In this document: in pieces, positions 1 through 9,980 of the stretch
Layout: every line of letters starts with the position of its first letter
How positions within the stretch are numbered: position 1 is the first letter of the stretch
From: Beaufortia kweichowensis
Taxonomy: Eukaryota; Chordata; Actinopteri; Cypriniformes; Gastromyzontidae
Assembly: GCA_019155185.1 (NCBI GenBank)
Contig: CM032817.1
Coordinates: 7,088,034 to 7,152,033 of the forward strand
DNA length: 64,000 nt
Reading direction: 5' to 3'
Notes under the pieces: generated by a model
Seen by the model: only the letters and a program-made list of their open reading frames with translations
Database searches by the model: none
Told to the model about the DNA's origin: nothing
Position numbers and translations under genes: made by a program

Positions 1-66
1 TTAAATAGTATCTGGGATCCCGGGTAAGTATGTGTACATGCTTGTTTTCACATAAGTTCCTCTTAC

Positions 67-114
67 CTCTCTCAAAACAGATTTTGGTTGGCCGCATTAA
101 AGGATCATCACAAC
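67..114 (-). CDS. il17ra: il17ra exon 6
   Basis: Encodes GCDDPLMRPTKICFER plus one base, the linker after VPxC between extracellular domains 1 and 2. Acceptor acag and donor gtaaga are both good. The next exon is outside the window or at its very edge. Confidence 0.75.
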
Positions 115-1203
115 CTGTAATGACAAATTAAATCTGAGTACAGTCTGAATATAACAGATGTGAATGGATCTGTGGTCTCACATCAAAAGAGCTCACCTGG
201 AACAACAACTTTTTTGTTGATGTTGTAACTGGTGTGATGTAAATTTGGTTTGGGAAGGTTGGAGACAGTCACTAGGTATGTGCTATCTGGATCTACCACA
301 ACTTTATCCAGAGAAAAAGACCACTAAAACAAAACAGAAGTATGAGTAAAAAAGTTGCACATTTAAACAGTAAAATTAATAATGACATTAATTATAAAAT
401 AATGATTCGGAAATCTTGCCTTTTCATCATCAGAGTTCCTCATGGAGTCAAAATTTTGGAGAAACGTGTAATGGACACAGAGACGTTCATTGGTAGATAA
501 CCTCATCACAGCAAGCTCGGTTCCTTTTAAAAACCTGATGCTTCCTGTAAGAAAGAGATTTTTAAAATGTGACGACTACAACACTTGTTTATTTAAAGCA
601 TACACTGCAACACATATCTTATGCAAATCTAAAAGCTCTAAATAAATGTAACAAAATACACATGCAATCATCTGTAATCGGTTACGTACCATCATCTTTC
701 GCTTTCCATTCTGCCACAATCACTGGTTCCAATTCACCCAACATGTTAGATCCGACATCAATACGAACTGTCAAATCATCAGGACCACTGGGGGTGAAAT
801 CCGAAGGCTTCAGCCATCCATCATACAAACAGTTATCTGGGACAAAATAATCAGTAAATATAAATATAGATATTTTAAGACATTTTTTATAAAAAGACCA
901 CAGATGGCAAATAAAACTTACTGATTTCTGGTTTGCATTGTACTTCCTGGAGAGAAAGAGAGAGACAACAGATCACACACATATTGTATTTAAAGCCTAA
1001 AACCGCTAATAAACAACAAACAAAATAAATACATAAACCTTCAGAACCTGTATAACATTAAACACCCTGAACTTCTTCATTTATCAATAGTATCTTACCT
1101 TTTGTGTACAGTTCAGAGACAATCCACCATCCATAATCCTCATGCTCAGCATTACAGGTATCAAGGTGAAAAACACAACACCCCACAGGTACAAGAAACC
1201 CAT
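67..1203 (-). CDS. il17ra: Interleukin-17 receptor A, N-terminal part (six exons, gene continues past left edge)
   Basis: This is a type I membrane receptor that, in the known family, binds IL-17 cytokines outside the cell. Joining exons 1203-1099, 946-922, 836-690, 544-420, 323-197 and 114-67 gives about 192 residues in one frame. It starts with a hydrophobic signal peptide (MGFLYLWGVVFFTLIPVMLS). The first extracellular fibronectin-like domain follows, with family landmarks in the order known for IL17RA: NNCLYDGWLKPSDFTP, a STNERLCV block, VVVDPDSTYLVTVSNLPKP, and VVVPGCD. The start is chosen because it opens the signal peptide and sits in a good context (ACC ATG G). The rest of the ectodomain, the membrane segment and the SEFIR domain must lie left of position 1. 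Teleosts can have more than one IL17RA copy, so the exact paralogue is open. Family assignment rests on remembered human sequence and is quite sure. Confidence 0.85.
197..323 (-). CDS. il17ra: il17ra exon 5
   Basis: Encodes WSFSLDKVVVDPDSTYLVTV and SNLPKP, corresponding to [20 protein letters not shown] and HHLPKP in human IL17RA. It ends VVVPG with donor gtgagc. Confidence 0.88.
420..544 (-). CDS. il17ra: il17ra exon 4, ends at a GC donor
   Basis: Encodes SIRFLKGTELAVMRLSTNER followed by LCVHYTF, matching the [20 protein letters not shown] stretch of human IL17RA. The exon ends GAAAAG and is followed by gcaaga, so the intron is of the GC-AG class. No usable GT donor in frame is seen nearby. 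Confidence 0.85.
690..836 (-). CDS. il17ra: il17ra exon 3
   Basis: Encodes the first strands of extracellular domain 1 (CLYDGWLKPSDFTPSGPDDL, then a GELEPVIVAEW block). The human counterpart has CLDDSW...NLTPSSPKDLQ and VAHIEW in the same places. Acceptor ag and donor gtacgt are in phase. Confidence 0.85.
922..946 (-). CDS. il17ra: il17ra exon 2 (25-base microexon)
   Basis: Encodes EVQCKPEI plus one base. It is bounded by a polypyrimidine acceptor (ttctctccag) and donor gtaagt. The phase fits exons 1 and 3. Confidence 0.75.
1099..1203 (-). CDS. il17ra: il17ra exon 1 (signal peptide)
   Basis: 35 codons from ATG, ending in CTQK, followed by donor gtaaga. The first 20 residues are hydrophobic, fitting a secretory signal. 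The short Cys-containing end matches the start of the mature receptor (LNCT in human). Confidence 0.85.
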
Positions 1204-1435
1204 GGTATCACTTTAACACTACATTCATCCAACTACAGGTAAAAGAGATTGGTTTTTGGTTCGCTTTAGTTATATAAAGAGTGAATATGGCAGCTACAGT
1301 ACAGAGTTCGGTAAACATGTAGGTGTATGTACAGGAAACAGTCGACCTAGAAAAACTTCCTGGAATGATGGTCATATGCAAATACAAAGCAGCGCGTGAC
1401 TCACACCTGTTGCGTCGCAGCTCGCTTGAAAACAT
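1204..1435 (-). promoter_or_regulatory. Presumed il17ra promoter and 5' leader
   Basis: Read on the minus strand, a TATA-like word (TTTATATAA, plus positions about 1270-1278) lies some 70 bases before the il17ra start codon. A short leader without introns would then begin near 1245. This is inferred from position and motif only. Confidence 0.35.
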
Positions 1436-1708
1436 GACGATCAGGCCCTACATAGGGCACTTTGATGTTCGAGTGGGCGCTGATGCTCACTGACGACGTT
1501 TATTTCTCTTTAGTTAAGTTTGATTTTTTTTAGATCCAGATGCTATGTAACAAACTTTAATCAGTACTTTATTTATCAATAATATACTTTCGATAGTACT
1601 TAAATCGCAGTTTGTATTTATTTACAACGATTTAATAATTTATTTAAGAATAATATTATTTTAGAATAAAATATGATTTATTTCTAATTATGTTTTAAAC
1701 CTTTTTTT

Positions 1709-1763
1709 TACTCGGTGACGTTTGGCCTGATGAAGTCATACAAATTTGTATACTGGATTTATT
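1709..1763. repeat. Direct repeat copy 1 (CGGTGACGTTTG...TGGATTTATT)
   Basis: About 55 bases recur 137 bases downstream (1846-1900) with only a few differences. The block contains a GTGACGTTTG word and the 14-base perfect palindrome ATACAAATTTGTAT. Confidence 0.75.
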
Positions 1764-1845
1764 TTTATTAATGCTATAATTTAACAATGAAAATTTAATT
1801 TAATTTATTTATAATTTAAAAATGTGACTTTTTTATCAATTTATT

Positions 1846-1900
1846 TACTCACTGACGTTTGATCCGATGAAGTCATACAAATTTGCATACTGGATTTATT
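1846..1900. repeat. Direct repeat copy 2
   Basis: Second copy of the block at 1709-1763. The palindrome is broken here by one base (ATACAAATTTGCAT). The spacer between the copies is almost pure A/T. Confidence 0.75.
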
Positions 1901-2164
1901 GGAACTGTTTTACCTCGTTTTACCTTTTCAACCTTCTTCTTTATCTTCTTTACCTCTCCACATGAGGGCGCTACTGCACCACTGTATAAGCCAGCCTGTA
2001 TGTACTGTATAGGCCTATTGATCGGTCCAAGTGTGTATGTTTTTAGTTTCCTTTGTGTATATCAACGAACAAACAAATATAAAGAATATATTGGTATCTA
2101 GGTTATCAGCTGATGGATTTATTTCCAGTTTGTCCAAAAAGAAAAAAAAACAATATAAACCATC

Positions 2165-2290
2165 ACACTTTTTCTAATGGTTTAAATGCTTCAAATGGGA
2201 CTTGCACTGGTTTTAATGAAAGCTGTGATGGTTTCTATGGGTCTCTGTTAGTAATGTGTAGGGTTCTATTGTTGGCATGTTATCTAGGAA
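2165..2290. repeat. Dispersed repeat fragment, shared with 12100-12200
   Basis: The words TGGTTTTAATG, GGTCTCTGTT-like and AATGTGT(A/T)GGGTTCTATTG occur in the same order and spacing here and in rergl intron 2. This indicates two old copies of one interspersed element. No coding content. Confidence 0.5.
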
Positions 2291-3519
2291 TTAACAGAAC
2301 ATACAATATAAACATATTTTGTAAAAGGTAAACAGCCAATGGCTTCCATCATGATCTTGTCACTGTGTTAAAAAGCTTCTCATCTAATCTGTAACTGGAC
2401 TAAAAAAAAACAGACCCTTGGTTTATACGGGTCTGCCACAGTATCAAAATCCACAGATTAACAGTGGCATCACGAAATGAGGGCTACCCACACCCAGTCC
2501 AGGTGTGCATGCTCCTGTTTTCTTAGGCTGGCCACAGATGAGAGGAAAACGGGGGTGATAATGTGTTGCATCTGCCGATTTGAAGTGAATTGTTTGGACA
2601 CTTCAATGTGAGTGTGAAAAGATGAACAAAGACGTTGACTTTTATTATAAATGAAAGAAGAAAGGCTCTATCTCATATATCAACAGCTACAATCAAACGT
2701 TGTGGTAACATTAAGTCCAGGAGAATCTTTGCCATCTTATACAGATGTCCAATGGGTTTGTGTGGCTCTTGGCAATATCATGAAAATGACTTACCTATAG
2801 TACAGACTGACTTTGCATTCGAGCTACACTAAATAAACATTCGATTTACCAACAAATTATTCAACCTGAACTGTTGTCTACGGTCTAGTATACTTTAAAA
2901 ACACAAACTCAACATAATCCTTTCTGAAGATCAACCTGAGGTGCAGTATTTATAGTCTTATAAATATTTATTTCTTAGACTCAAAGCATGTCAAACATAT
3001 CAAATACAGTAATGATATTGAATATATTAGTAAATATATGTAGTGAGAGAGAACAATGAAGAGATTGTGTCTGAATATTCAGGAAACCATTACAAAGCCT
3101 GATTAAGATGGACTGATTTGACTAAGTGAGTTAGCACATATGGAAATATGCCACACCAGTATAAAAATGAAGCAAAGAAATGTCAAACATTGGCTAAACC
3201 ATTTTATGCTTTTCAGTCTGAAACAAGTTTTTTCCCAGTTGATTGTAAATGTAAAATACCGATACGACCAATCACCAGCAGAAAACTGAATCTGACCAAT
3301 GACTCACTTTTTCTATAGACCGTTTTTCAACCTAACTGGAACCATGAGACTATGCTCTGGTCCTGATGACATACACTTTTAAAAGCACTTGTTTTGTGTA
3401 ATGCCACAAAACCATTGAAGAAATCCCCAAAAACTGCAAATAAAGTTGTAGGTCAGGTCCATAACAAATACATGGCTGTGCTGCTAATGGACAAATATAG
3501 ATCGTAACATCTACAGTTC

Positions 3520-3966
3520 CCGTAAAAAGTTTGGAAACACTAACTTACTGTTGTTTAGATTTTTTCCACATTTTAGAATGGTATCAAAACCATGAAATAA
3601 CACAATTGTAACTGTGGGAATTATGTTGTGACTAAAAGCATCTGAAATAAATGAACAATATGTCATATTTGATCATCTTCGAAAGTAGTCACACTTGGTC
3701 TAGAATTTGTAAAATCATACTCTTGATATTTTATCATCCAGCTTCTTGAGGTCTCAACCTGAAAGCTTTTTAAACAGAACTGAAGGAATTTCTATCTATG
3801 CTGGACTCTTATTGGCTTTTTATTCATTATTTGCTCCAAATAATCCATTTAAAGAAATCATTAAAGAAATTAAAATGTTGGCATTTTATATTTATAATTA
3901 TATGTTTGTCTGCAAAAGTAATTTCAAACATTTTTGTCAAATGTGTCTAAACTTTTGACTAGTACG
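3520..3966. mobile_element. Tc1/mariner-like non-autonomous remnant
   Basis: The left end (cccgtaaaaagtttggaaacac) and right end (aaacttttgactagtacggg) are the inverted ends typical of fish Tc1-like elements of the 'GTCAAAAGTTT' type. About 450 bases separate them and no transposase frame remains. A second partial copy lies inverted at 62199-62478. The 70-codon open frame at 3746-3958 inside it shows no transposase motif. Confidence 0.65.
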
Positions 3967-6900
3967 GGGTGATAACTTTAAATTTTATTACATTTTTATT
4001 TTTAAAAACGTATTTTTAATAGTAGCATGTAAAGTAACAACGGCTCTACCTAATGTTTTAAAAAAATTACTGTCTTCTCAAGACAATATTTTCTTATGTC
4101 AGGTGTATGGACCTCTGATTTTCCAAACTTGTTCGACTTTAACCTTTTACAGATGACGATTTGTGAAAGTTGTCAGAATCTGAGATGTTGCGATTGTTCA
4201 GCGATGCCAGTAGAGCACTTAGGATGTCATTGGCAATCAGACAAAATGGAAGCCGGCCATACATGTGCTTTCTAAGTGCCCTCAAGTGTTTAAAACATTG
4301 CCAACAGTGTTTTTATGTCTGAAAGGTGTAGATTAAGAATAAGAGATGTAGCAGTGATCATATTTTGATGCAAATCCAATGACCTAATTTATGAAAGATA
4401 AGGCCAATGTTTGTAATGTGTGATAGGTGTGATTAATGCAGAAGGTGAAGCTGGTTAATAACACAACTTTCAAAACTAGATTAAATCTTTGTCTGCATGA
4501 CGGTATAAACACAATATACAGAGTCTGGTTGAGGGATCTCAGGATTGACCAACATGTATGCTCACAGATACATTCACAATATAAGAATTTACAATCTTTC
4601 TCTTTTTTGACCAAACATTGATTCATGTTTTTGTTCAAAATAATGATCCATCACCCTGTCAAAATACTTTTTAAAGTAAAATACTATACAAGTTGACCAA
4701 TGGCATGCCAAACAATTTTCCTGATTTATAAGGTCAATATTTATGATTCTATCCTGCTTTTAACCAGCCTGATCTCACTGGAATTCATATGAATTGTATA
4801 AAAATGGAAAAAAGCAAAGCAGTATAGCCCCACTCCTAATGTTACTGAGAGCAGATTGTAATAAAATGTAAGAATGAGATCATACAAATTCATTTGAATT
4901 AGCTACCTTGTGAAACAGTCACGGAATGCCATGAGCTTGTGTTGTTTTTATTTAACAGTGATATTAATTCATATTAATTAACTATAAACTACAGTATATG
5001 TGACTCTGTTCTATTACTAGCAAGTTATTCTTTACAAACTAACTGAGAAGCCAAAGGCCTTTAGATTTCCATCTCTTACACAATGTAACATTTTTCACAT
5101 TTGTTCATCTGATTCAAATTCTTCATTACAAAACAAAACACATTTTTCCATTAATGTGGAATAGCTCTGAATTACAACAGGACAAGCACTATTCTTTTTT
5201 TTACTCTCCGGTACAACAGGGTTGTTATCTATGTTCACTTGCTTGCTCATTTTTGCCTGGAACAGAATATTTTCTTGATGGGTAAAAATGGACCACTAAT
5301 CTCTGTTCTGTTATCCACAACCCACTGCTTTCTGTCCAGAGGAGAAAAGAGCCCCGCAAGGTCTCCTGAAAGTAAACTTTGTCTCCTGAAGGAGTCTTGG
5401 CAGAACAGGCAGAATTGGATAGGACAGCTCACACTTTTGGCCCGATAAATCCTTTGGCCCTTCAACACACACACACATTTACATAACCCAGCTTACATGA
5501 GTTTTTGGCCAATGGGGAGACGATAACTGGACCAGCACTAGAAAATATGTGTTTAATTACTGATGCTATATATGAAAAGGACCTTCAGAGATAAAAAAAA
5601 TCAACCAAACAAAAATCACATTAAGTGCCAGATTCTCCATCAACAGCTGAAAACCAGAGGCTAGCTGTCTTTAATCCGTTTCTCTGGGTACATTCCCAGC
5701 ATACCTGAGCTGGGTGAAACCCACCGCAGTGCCGCTGGAACGGCAAGGCCAAAAGTGCAGGGGCAAGAGCCACCGTTTCTTATCTAAGCACACACACCTG
5801 CAGAGCGCTTCAGCCGATACGCTTCACTTACAAATGGGTCTGAATGGCCACGGGCTATCTGTGCCATCTCTGTGCTCGGTTCCTTTAACACAGCCAGGTG
5901 CCAAGTCTTTCTTTCAAAACCAGAGTGCCATTAGATGTAACGGGCTGGTTTGATTCCAAACGGGAGTTTTTTGGTCTTTGTGCTTTTGTTCTAGGAAGGA
6001 ACTAGATCCATCAACATTATAAGCCACTGTGATACAGAATGTCAAAAGAGAGAAGAATGTAAAATGTCCTAAAACTCAAAAGAATAATTGGAAACAAGGT
6101 AACTGGAGGTGAACTGAATTTTTAACTACACACCGTCTATTTTAAAGTATTACTGTGTAAAGTAGATACGGTATGAATCTCTATTAATACGCTGTACAAT
6201 CAGAAAAAAGATAAACTAAAATGAAAACTGATTTGCCAGTGTCACAGACAAGATTTAACTGCATTTGTTGAAGGTAAAACATCAACACGTCACTGCAAAA
6301 ACAATGACTTTAAGAGTTCAGAAACTCACCAAAACACTGGTTTCAACCAGCTAGAAGTTGGTTCAAACTGGATTTCCAATAACATGTTTGTTTCATGCAA
6401 TAAATTGACCAGTTCTTAAGGAATTTGTAATCTCCATGTATATCCTCCACCAACACCTACATCTTTATCTTGACATCATGTCTTCTCTGCATTCCGTATA
6501 TATGTGCTAATGTATTAATGTGTCTTTGCATATCTTTCATACTGCTAATATAACATGCATAAATGTGGCCCGTGTGTACATTTACGCATAATACATGTGG
6601 GTCAATATAAGGTTACAAAATAGTACAATCTGTTTGATGTGAAGCCTAAAATCTGCTGCACTTTTCATCCAGCCTTTGCTGATAGACAGAATTGGATGTG
6701 ATTAAACATATGGCACAAAGATTAACACTATAGCATTATTATCACAACACAAAGAAAACACTGACACTGGGTCCTTTTTGCAGAAATGAATAGAAGAATC
6801 ATTTTAGCTTGTGTTAATGAGATCCATATGTTTGACTTTTCTGGCCTCATCAAAGAGATTCCAGCCCGCTCCTGCAAGACAATCCCTTGGCCCAACTATG

Positions 6901-7310
6901 AATTAGCTTTCAGCTACTATGGTTTATGGTGTGCATGCCACTTTCTCTGGGTCTGTTTCTCATGCAACGTGTTATTTTTGCAAAAAGTCTCGTGAGGTGA
7001 GGAGATCAAGGGTGGAAACGATAATGTAGCGTTTTTTCTTTACATTAGCAGTTCAGCAGAATAAGATTTCCCTACTTACCTCCATCTGAATTCCAGCGGA
7101 TATGATATTTATTAACGGCTAAGCAGTCGTATATTAGGGTTTCATTAGTATGGCCGGTGTACACGTGAGATTATATGTTTGAGCGTGGAGATGATTTAAT
7201 ATCAAATGAAAATATTTCGTCCTGCTTGACCGAACCAAACCAGATTCAAATCAGAATCAGATTCGGATTCAACATCGTCCAAAGGACAAAGGATTCAACA
7301 ACTCAGTTAA
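3967..7310. other. Intergenic between il17ra and rergl
   Basis: No gene recognised. A repeat-like patch at about 4765-4915 (CCTGATCTCACTGGAATTCA near one end, ATGAGATCATACAAATTCAT near the other) resembles a dispersed cyprinid repeat. The short open frames around 5.2-6.0 kb lack splice-site or family support. Confidence 0.6.
4765..4915. repeat. Probable dispersed repeat with inverted GATCTCA ends
   Basis: CCTGATCTCA...GAATTCATA at the left and ATGAGATCATACAAATTC at the right form a loose inverted pair about 150 bases apart, a layout common in cyprinid interspersed repeats. Divergent and tentative. Confidence 0.35.
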
Positions 7311-7312
7311 GG

Positions 7313-7957
7313 CCTGTTCACACGAAGGATGACAACAAGATATATATATTAAACACACAATTATCCACAATTATAATAATAACAAAACAAAAGAGCGATA
7401 TCATTTTCAACAAAAACTACATTGCTAATTAATTCTGGATAATGGCAAACAATATTTTTTATATAGTTAAATTATACCATAACTATGACAATACTATGGT
7501 GGCCCAGTAGTGCACAACACAACGCAATTAAAAAAGCAAACATAAGCTCACAACACAACGAAATTAAAAAGCTCACAACGTGTGTTGTGAGTTAATGTCG
7601 GTGTGTTGTGAGCTTAATGTCGTTGTGTTGTGAGCTTAATGTCGTTGTGTTGTGAGCTTATGTTTGCTTTTTTAATGTCGTTGTGTTGTGAGCTTTTTAA
7701 TTTCGTTGTGTTGTGAGCTTGTTTGCTTTTTTAATTGCATTGTGTTGTGCACTACTGGGCCACCGTACAATACAGCTAATAACTTTAAAATCAAACAAAA
7801 ATCCATTCAGATTTAAAGAGCCGGACTTTAAAATGTGAAATTGCAGCAAGTGAGATTAGAATAAACAATGTTTTCATCTGCTGATGTGGATGTTAATATT
7901 TTCATACAGTAGTTATTCTTACAGCTTTTGTTATTGGTGTAAATGGGCCTTTAGACA
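7313..7957. mobile_element. Inverted-repeat DNA element interrupted by a younger one
   Basis: The left end reads AAGGCCTGTTCACACGAAGG. The right end, read on the other strand, is AAAGGCCCATTTACACCAA. These imperfect terminal inverted repeats bound about 645 bases without coding capacity. A separate foldback element sits in the middle (7495-7766). Confidence 0.5.
7495..7766. mobile_element. Foldback MITE with internal 22-base repeats
   Basis: The ends GGTGGCCCAGTAGTGCACAA and TTGTGCACTACTGGGCCACC are perfect inverted repeats, and the pairing continues inward through GCAATTAAAAAAGCAAACA. The 7-base word ACAATAC flanks both sides (7488-7494 and 7767-7773), consistent with a target-site duplication. 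The loop arm holds about three tandem copies of a 22-base unit built on AATGTCGTTGTGTTGTGAGC. There is no coding sequence; the transcript or single strand would form a long hairpin. Confidence 0.75.
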
Positions 7958-9694
7958 TATAAAAGACAGTATTCACACCTGTGACGCCCACACTATTAAG
8001 TAAGGTAGGTTTGCGTGTTAGGCCAGCTAGTGTTTTGCTTTGGTCAGGTGTCGAGACTGTCAAAGTGGCAACGTTTGCCAAAAACACCGGAAGAAATGTT
8101 ACACGTGAGCTCTCTTGTGGCTCGGAAAGCAAGCCTCGCAAACAGCTCTCCAGCACCTGATGTAAACACACACGCACAGACCCCCTCCCGCCTCTTTATT
8201 GGGTGAATGACGAGACAAGTACATGCCGTGGTAAACAATATTATTCATTCTGTCTGAAAGGCCAGTTTTGGAAGGGTTGGAGGATAAGTATGAGATAAGT
8301 GTTAGAAGGATTTGTTTTCTTGCACCTCAACACAGAGAGCTCGTTTCAATCCTGAGAGCTAAAAAAACATCAGATCCAAGTATTAAATCATAAAATCTAC
8401 ACAGTCATAGTCAATAAGTATCTATATTTACTGGAAGAACCGACCAAGTTACTTTTCTCTATAAGAGAGAAGTTGCCAAAACTTGTTTTAAAAGTGAAAT
8501 TCCCAGCACACGTTCAGCTGTCTAAGATGTTTGAGCGACTGTGTTTATCCAGGAATCAATAAGTGTTGACAAGACCCATATAAGCATTCATATCTCTCTT
8601 TAAATCAATGGCAAACAAGTCCTCCTCTCCCCCTATGTCGATCGAGAGATTTCTTCTTTCTGCTAGACCTACTGAACTTTTGAGAGCTGGAGGGCCCAAA
8701 TCCACATCCCACCTGTGTCTCGACCATTATACAACAAAGCTTGATGTTGCCGTCACGGTCCATGCAAGCCAGACGTTCAAAGGGTCAGAGAAAACATGAC
8801 AGCTCGCCTCTGGCTTTGTCACTTTCCAATAGGATGAGACAACACCAAATCACATTTTTACCTTATCTGTATGCTTATACATGAACACAGGTCAGTCACT
8901 TCCCAGTTTACTCATACAATAGTCATTTTTAATTGCACACATTTTTGTTTACTTTTACACAAATTTAAAGTTGCCTGACAAAGAGATTTTAAATCCCATA
9001 ATGACACCATTAGTAAGTCATACAGTATGTGAAGGAAGTGATTAAATTACACAACAGTGAGTGAACAGTTACTTACATTGCACTGAAACGTTTAAGTGAA
9101 CAACAAGAAACAGTTTATCTGTGACTATTATCAAAAGCTGACTTTGTCTCAAAATTTCAGTGTCCTCAGTGTTCGTGAACATTTCAATAAATGATTAAAA
9201 AACCTTTACAGCAAAGAGCGAATGTTGTACAGGAAATGACTAGACAAGACAAGATAAGACATTAGCAAAAATAATAAGCATTGAGGAAACATTTCGGTAA
9301 AACTCATAAAAAACAAATTCGTTTCAGTCTAAAATTGAACTAAAAAAATCTATTTTGCAATGTGTCATTACTATTATGACAGTGAAGCACATTTCTCCTA
9401 AAATTCTCATTACCGTAACGCTTAAGTTTGCAATGGTGACTCTCCATAGATTCAATATTCTTATGATATAAGAAAAATAATCAGTTAAGTTAAAGCCACA
9501 GATACTACAATGAAATATAAACACTTTGCACCAAAGTTTGCATTACGATAATTGAAATTTGAGTGAGGGTTGTATTCGCAACCATCATGAAAATACTGTT
9601 TCACTTTATACTGCTTTAATTTATATGTTGACATGCCACCTGACATCTCATGTCTATCCTGTAACCATGGTCTATTATGTCCTCAAGTTTGCTC
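7958..9694. other. 3' flank of rergl, includes its 3' UTR
   Basis: Downstream of the rergl stop on the minus strand. A minus-strand ATTAAA at about 9613-9618 and AATAAA near 8195-8200 are possible polyadenylation signals; the sequence alone does not say which is used. No other gene is seen. Confidence 0.4.
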
Positions 9695-9980
9695 CTAAAC
9701 CGATTTCCGTCGTTTGCCAAAGACGTTGTTGATGAGCTTGGCCATGGACTTAGAGCCACTAGGGCGGCGCCGGCGCTCCTTGCCCTTACCTCCCAGACCC
9801 ACATTTCGCACAATTTTGGAAAACATGAGCGCCACCTCCTGGTAATGCTCGGCAGCAGACAGCTCGTAAAACTGGCATCGGCCTTCAGACGCCAACCTCT
9901 GACCTTCCTCTCTGTCTACCTCCCGCACGTGACACAAGTCTTGCTTATTGCCCACCAGGAATATCACAGAGTCTGTGTCC
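9695..9980 (-). CDS. rergl: rergl exon 5 (G4, G5 and C-terminal tail)
   Basis: Begins [20 protein letters not shown], passes [14 protein letters not shown] and ends at TAG (9697-9695) after FGKRRKSV. It has a basic [12 protein letters not shown] patch before the tail. Confidence 0.95.

Larger units (their letters stand above)
1436..3519. other. Intergenic, AT-rich; contains a duplicated block
   Basis: No exon-like open frame with splice sites was recognised. It holds the 55-base direct repeat at 1709/1846 and a repeat fragment near 2160-2290; the rest is AT-rich and unremarkable. Confidence 0.6.

Noticed and set aside
1..40. Possible il17ra exon 7 (minus strand, after an aag at 41-43; would read ACTHTYPGSQILF)
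   Set aside because: The frame stays open, but the acceptor lacks a pyrimidine tract and similarity to the human segment is weak; too close to the edge to decide.
7560..7740. Regular 22-base repeats considered as a CRISPR array
   Set aside because: The units are directly adjacent without unique spacers and lie in a foldback transposon of a vertebrate genome.
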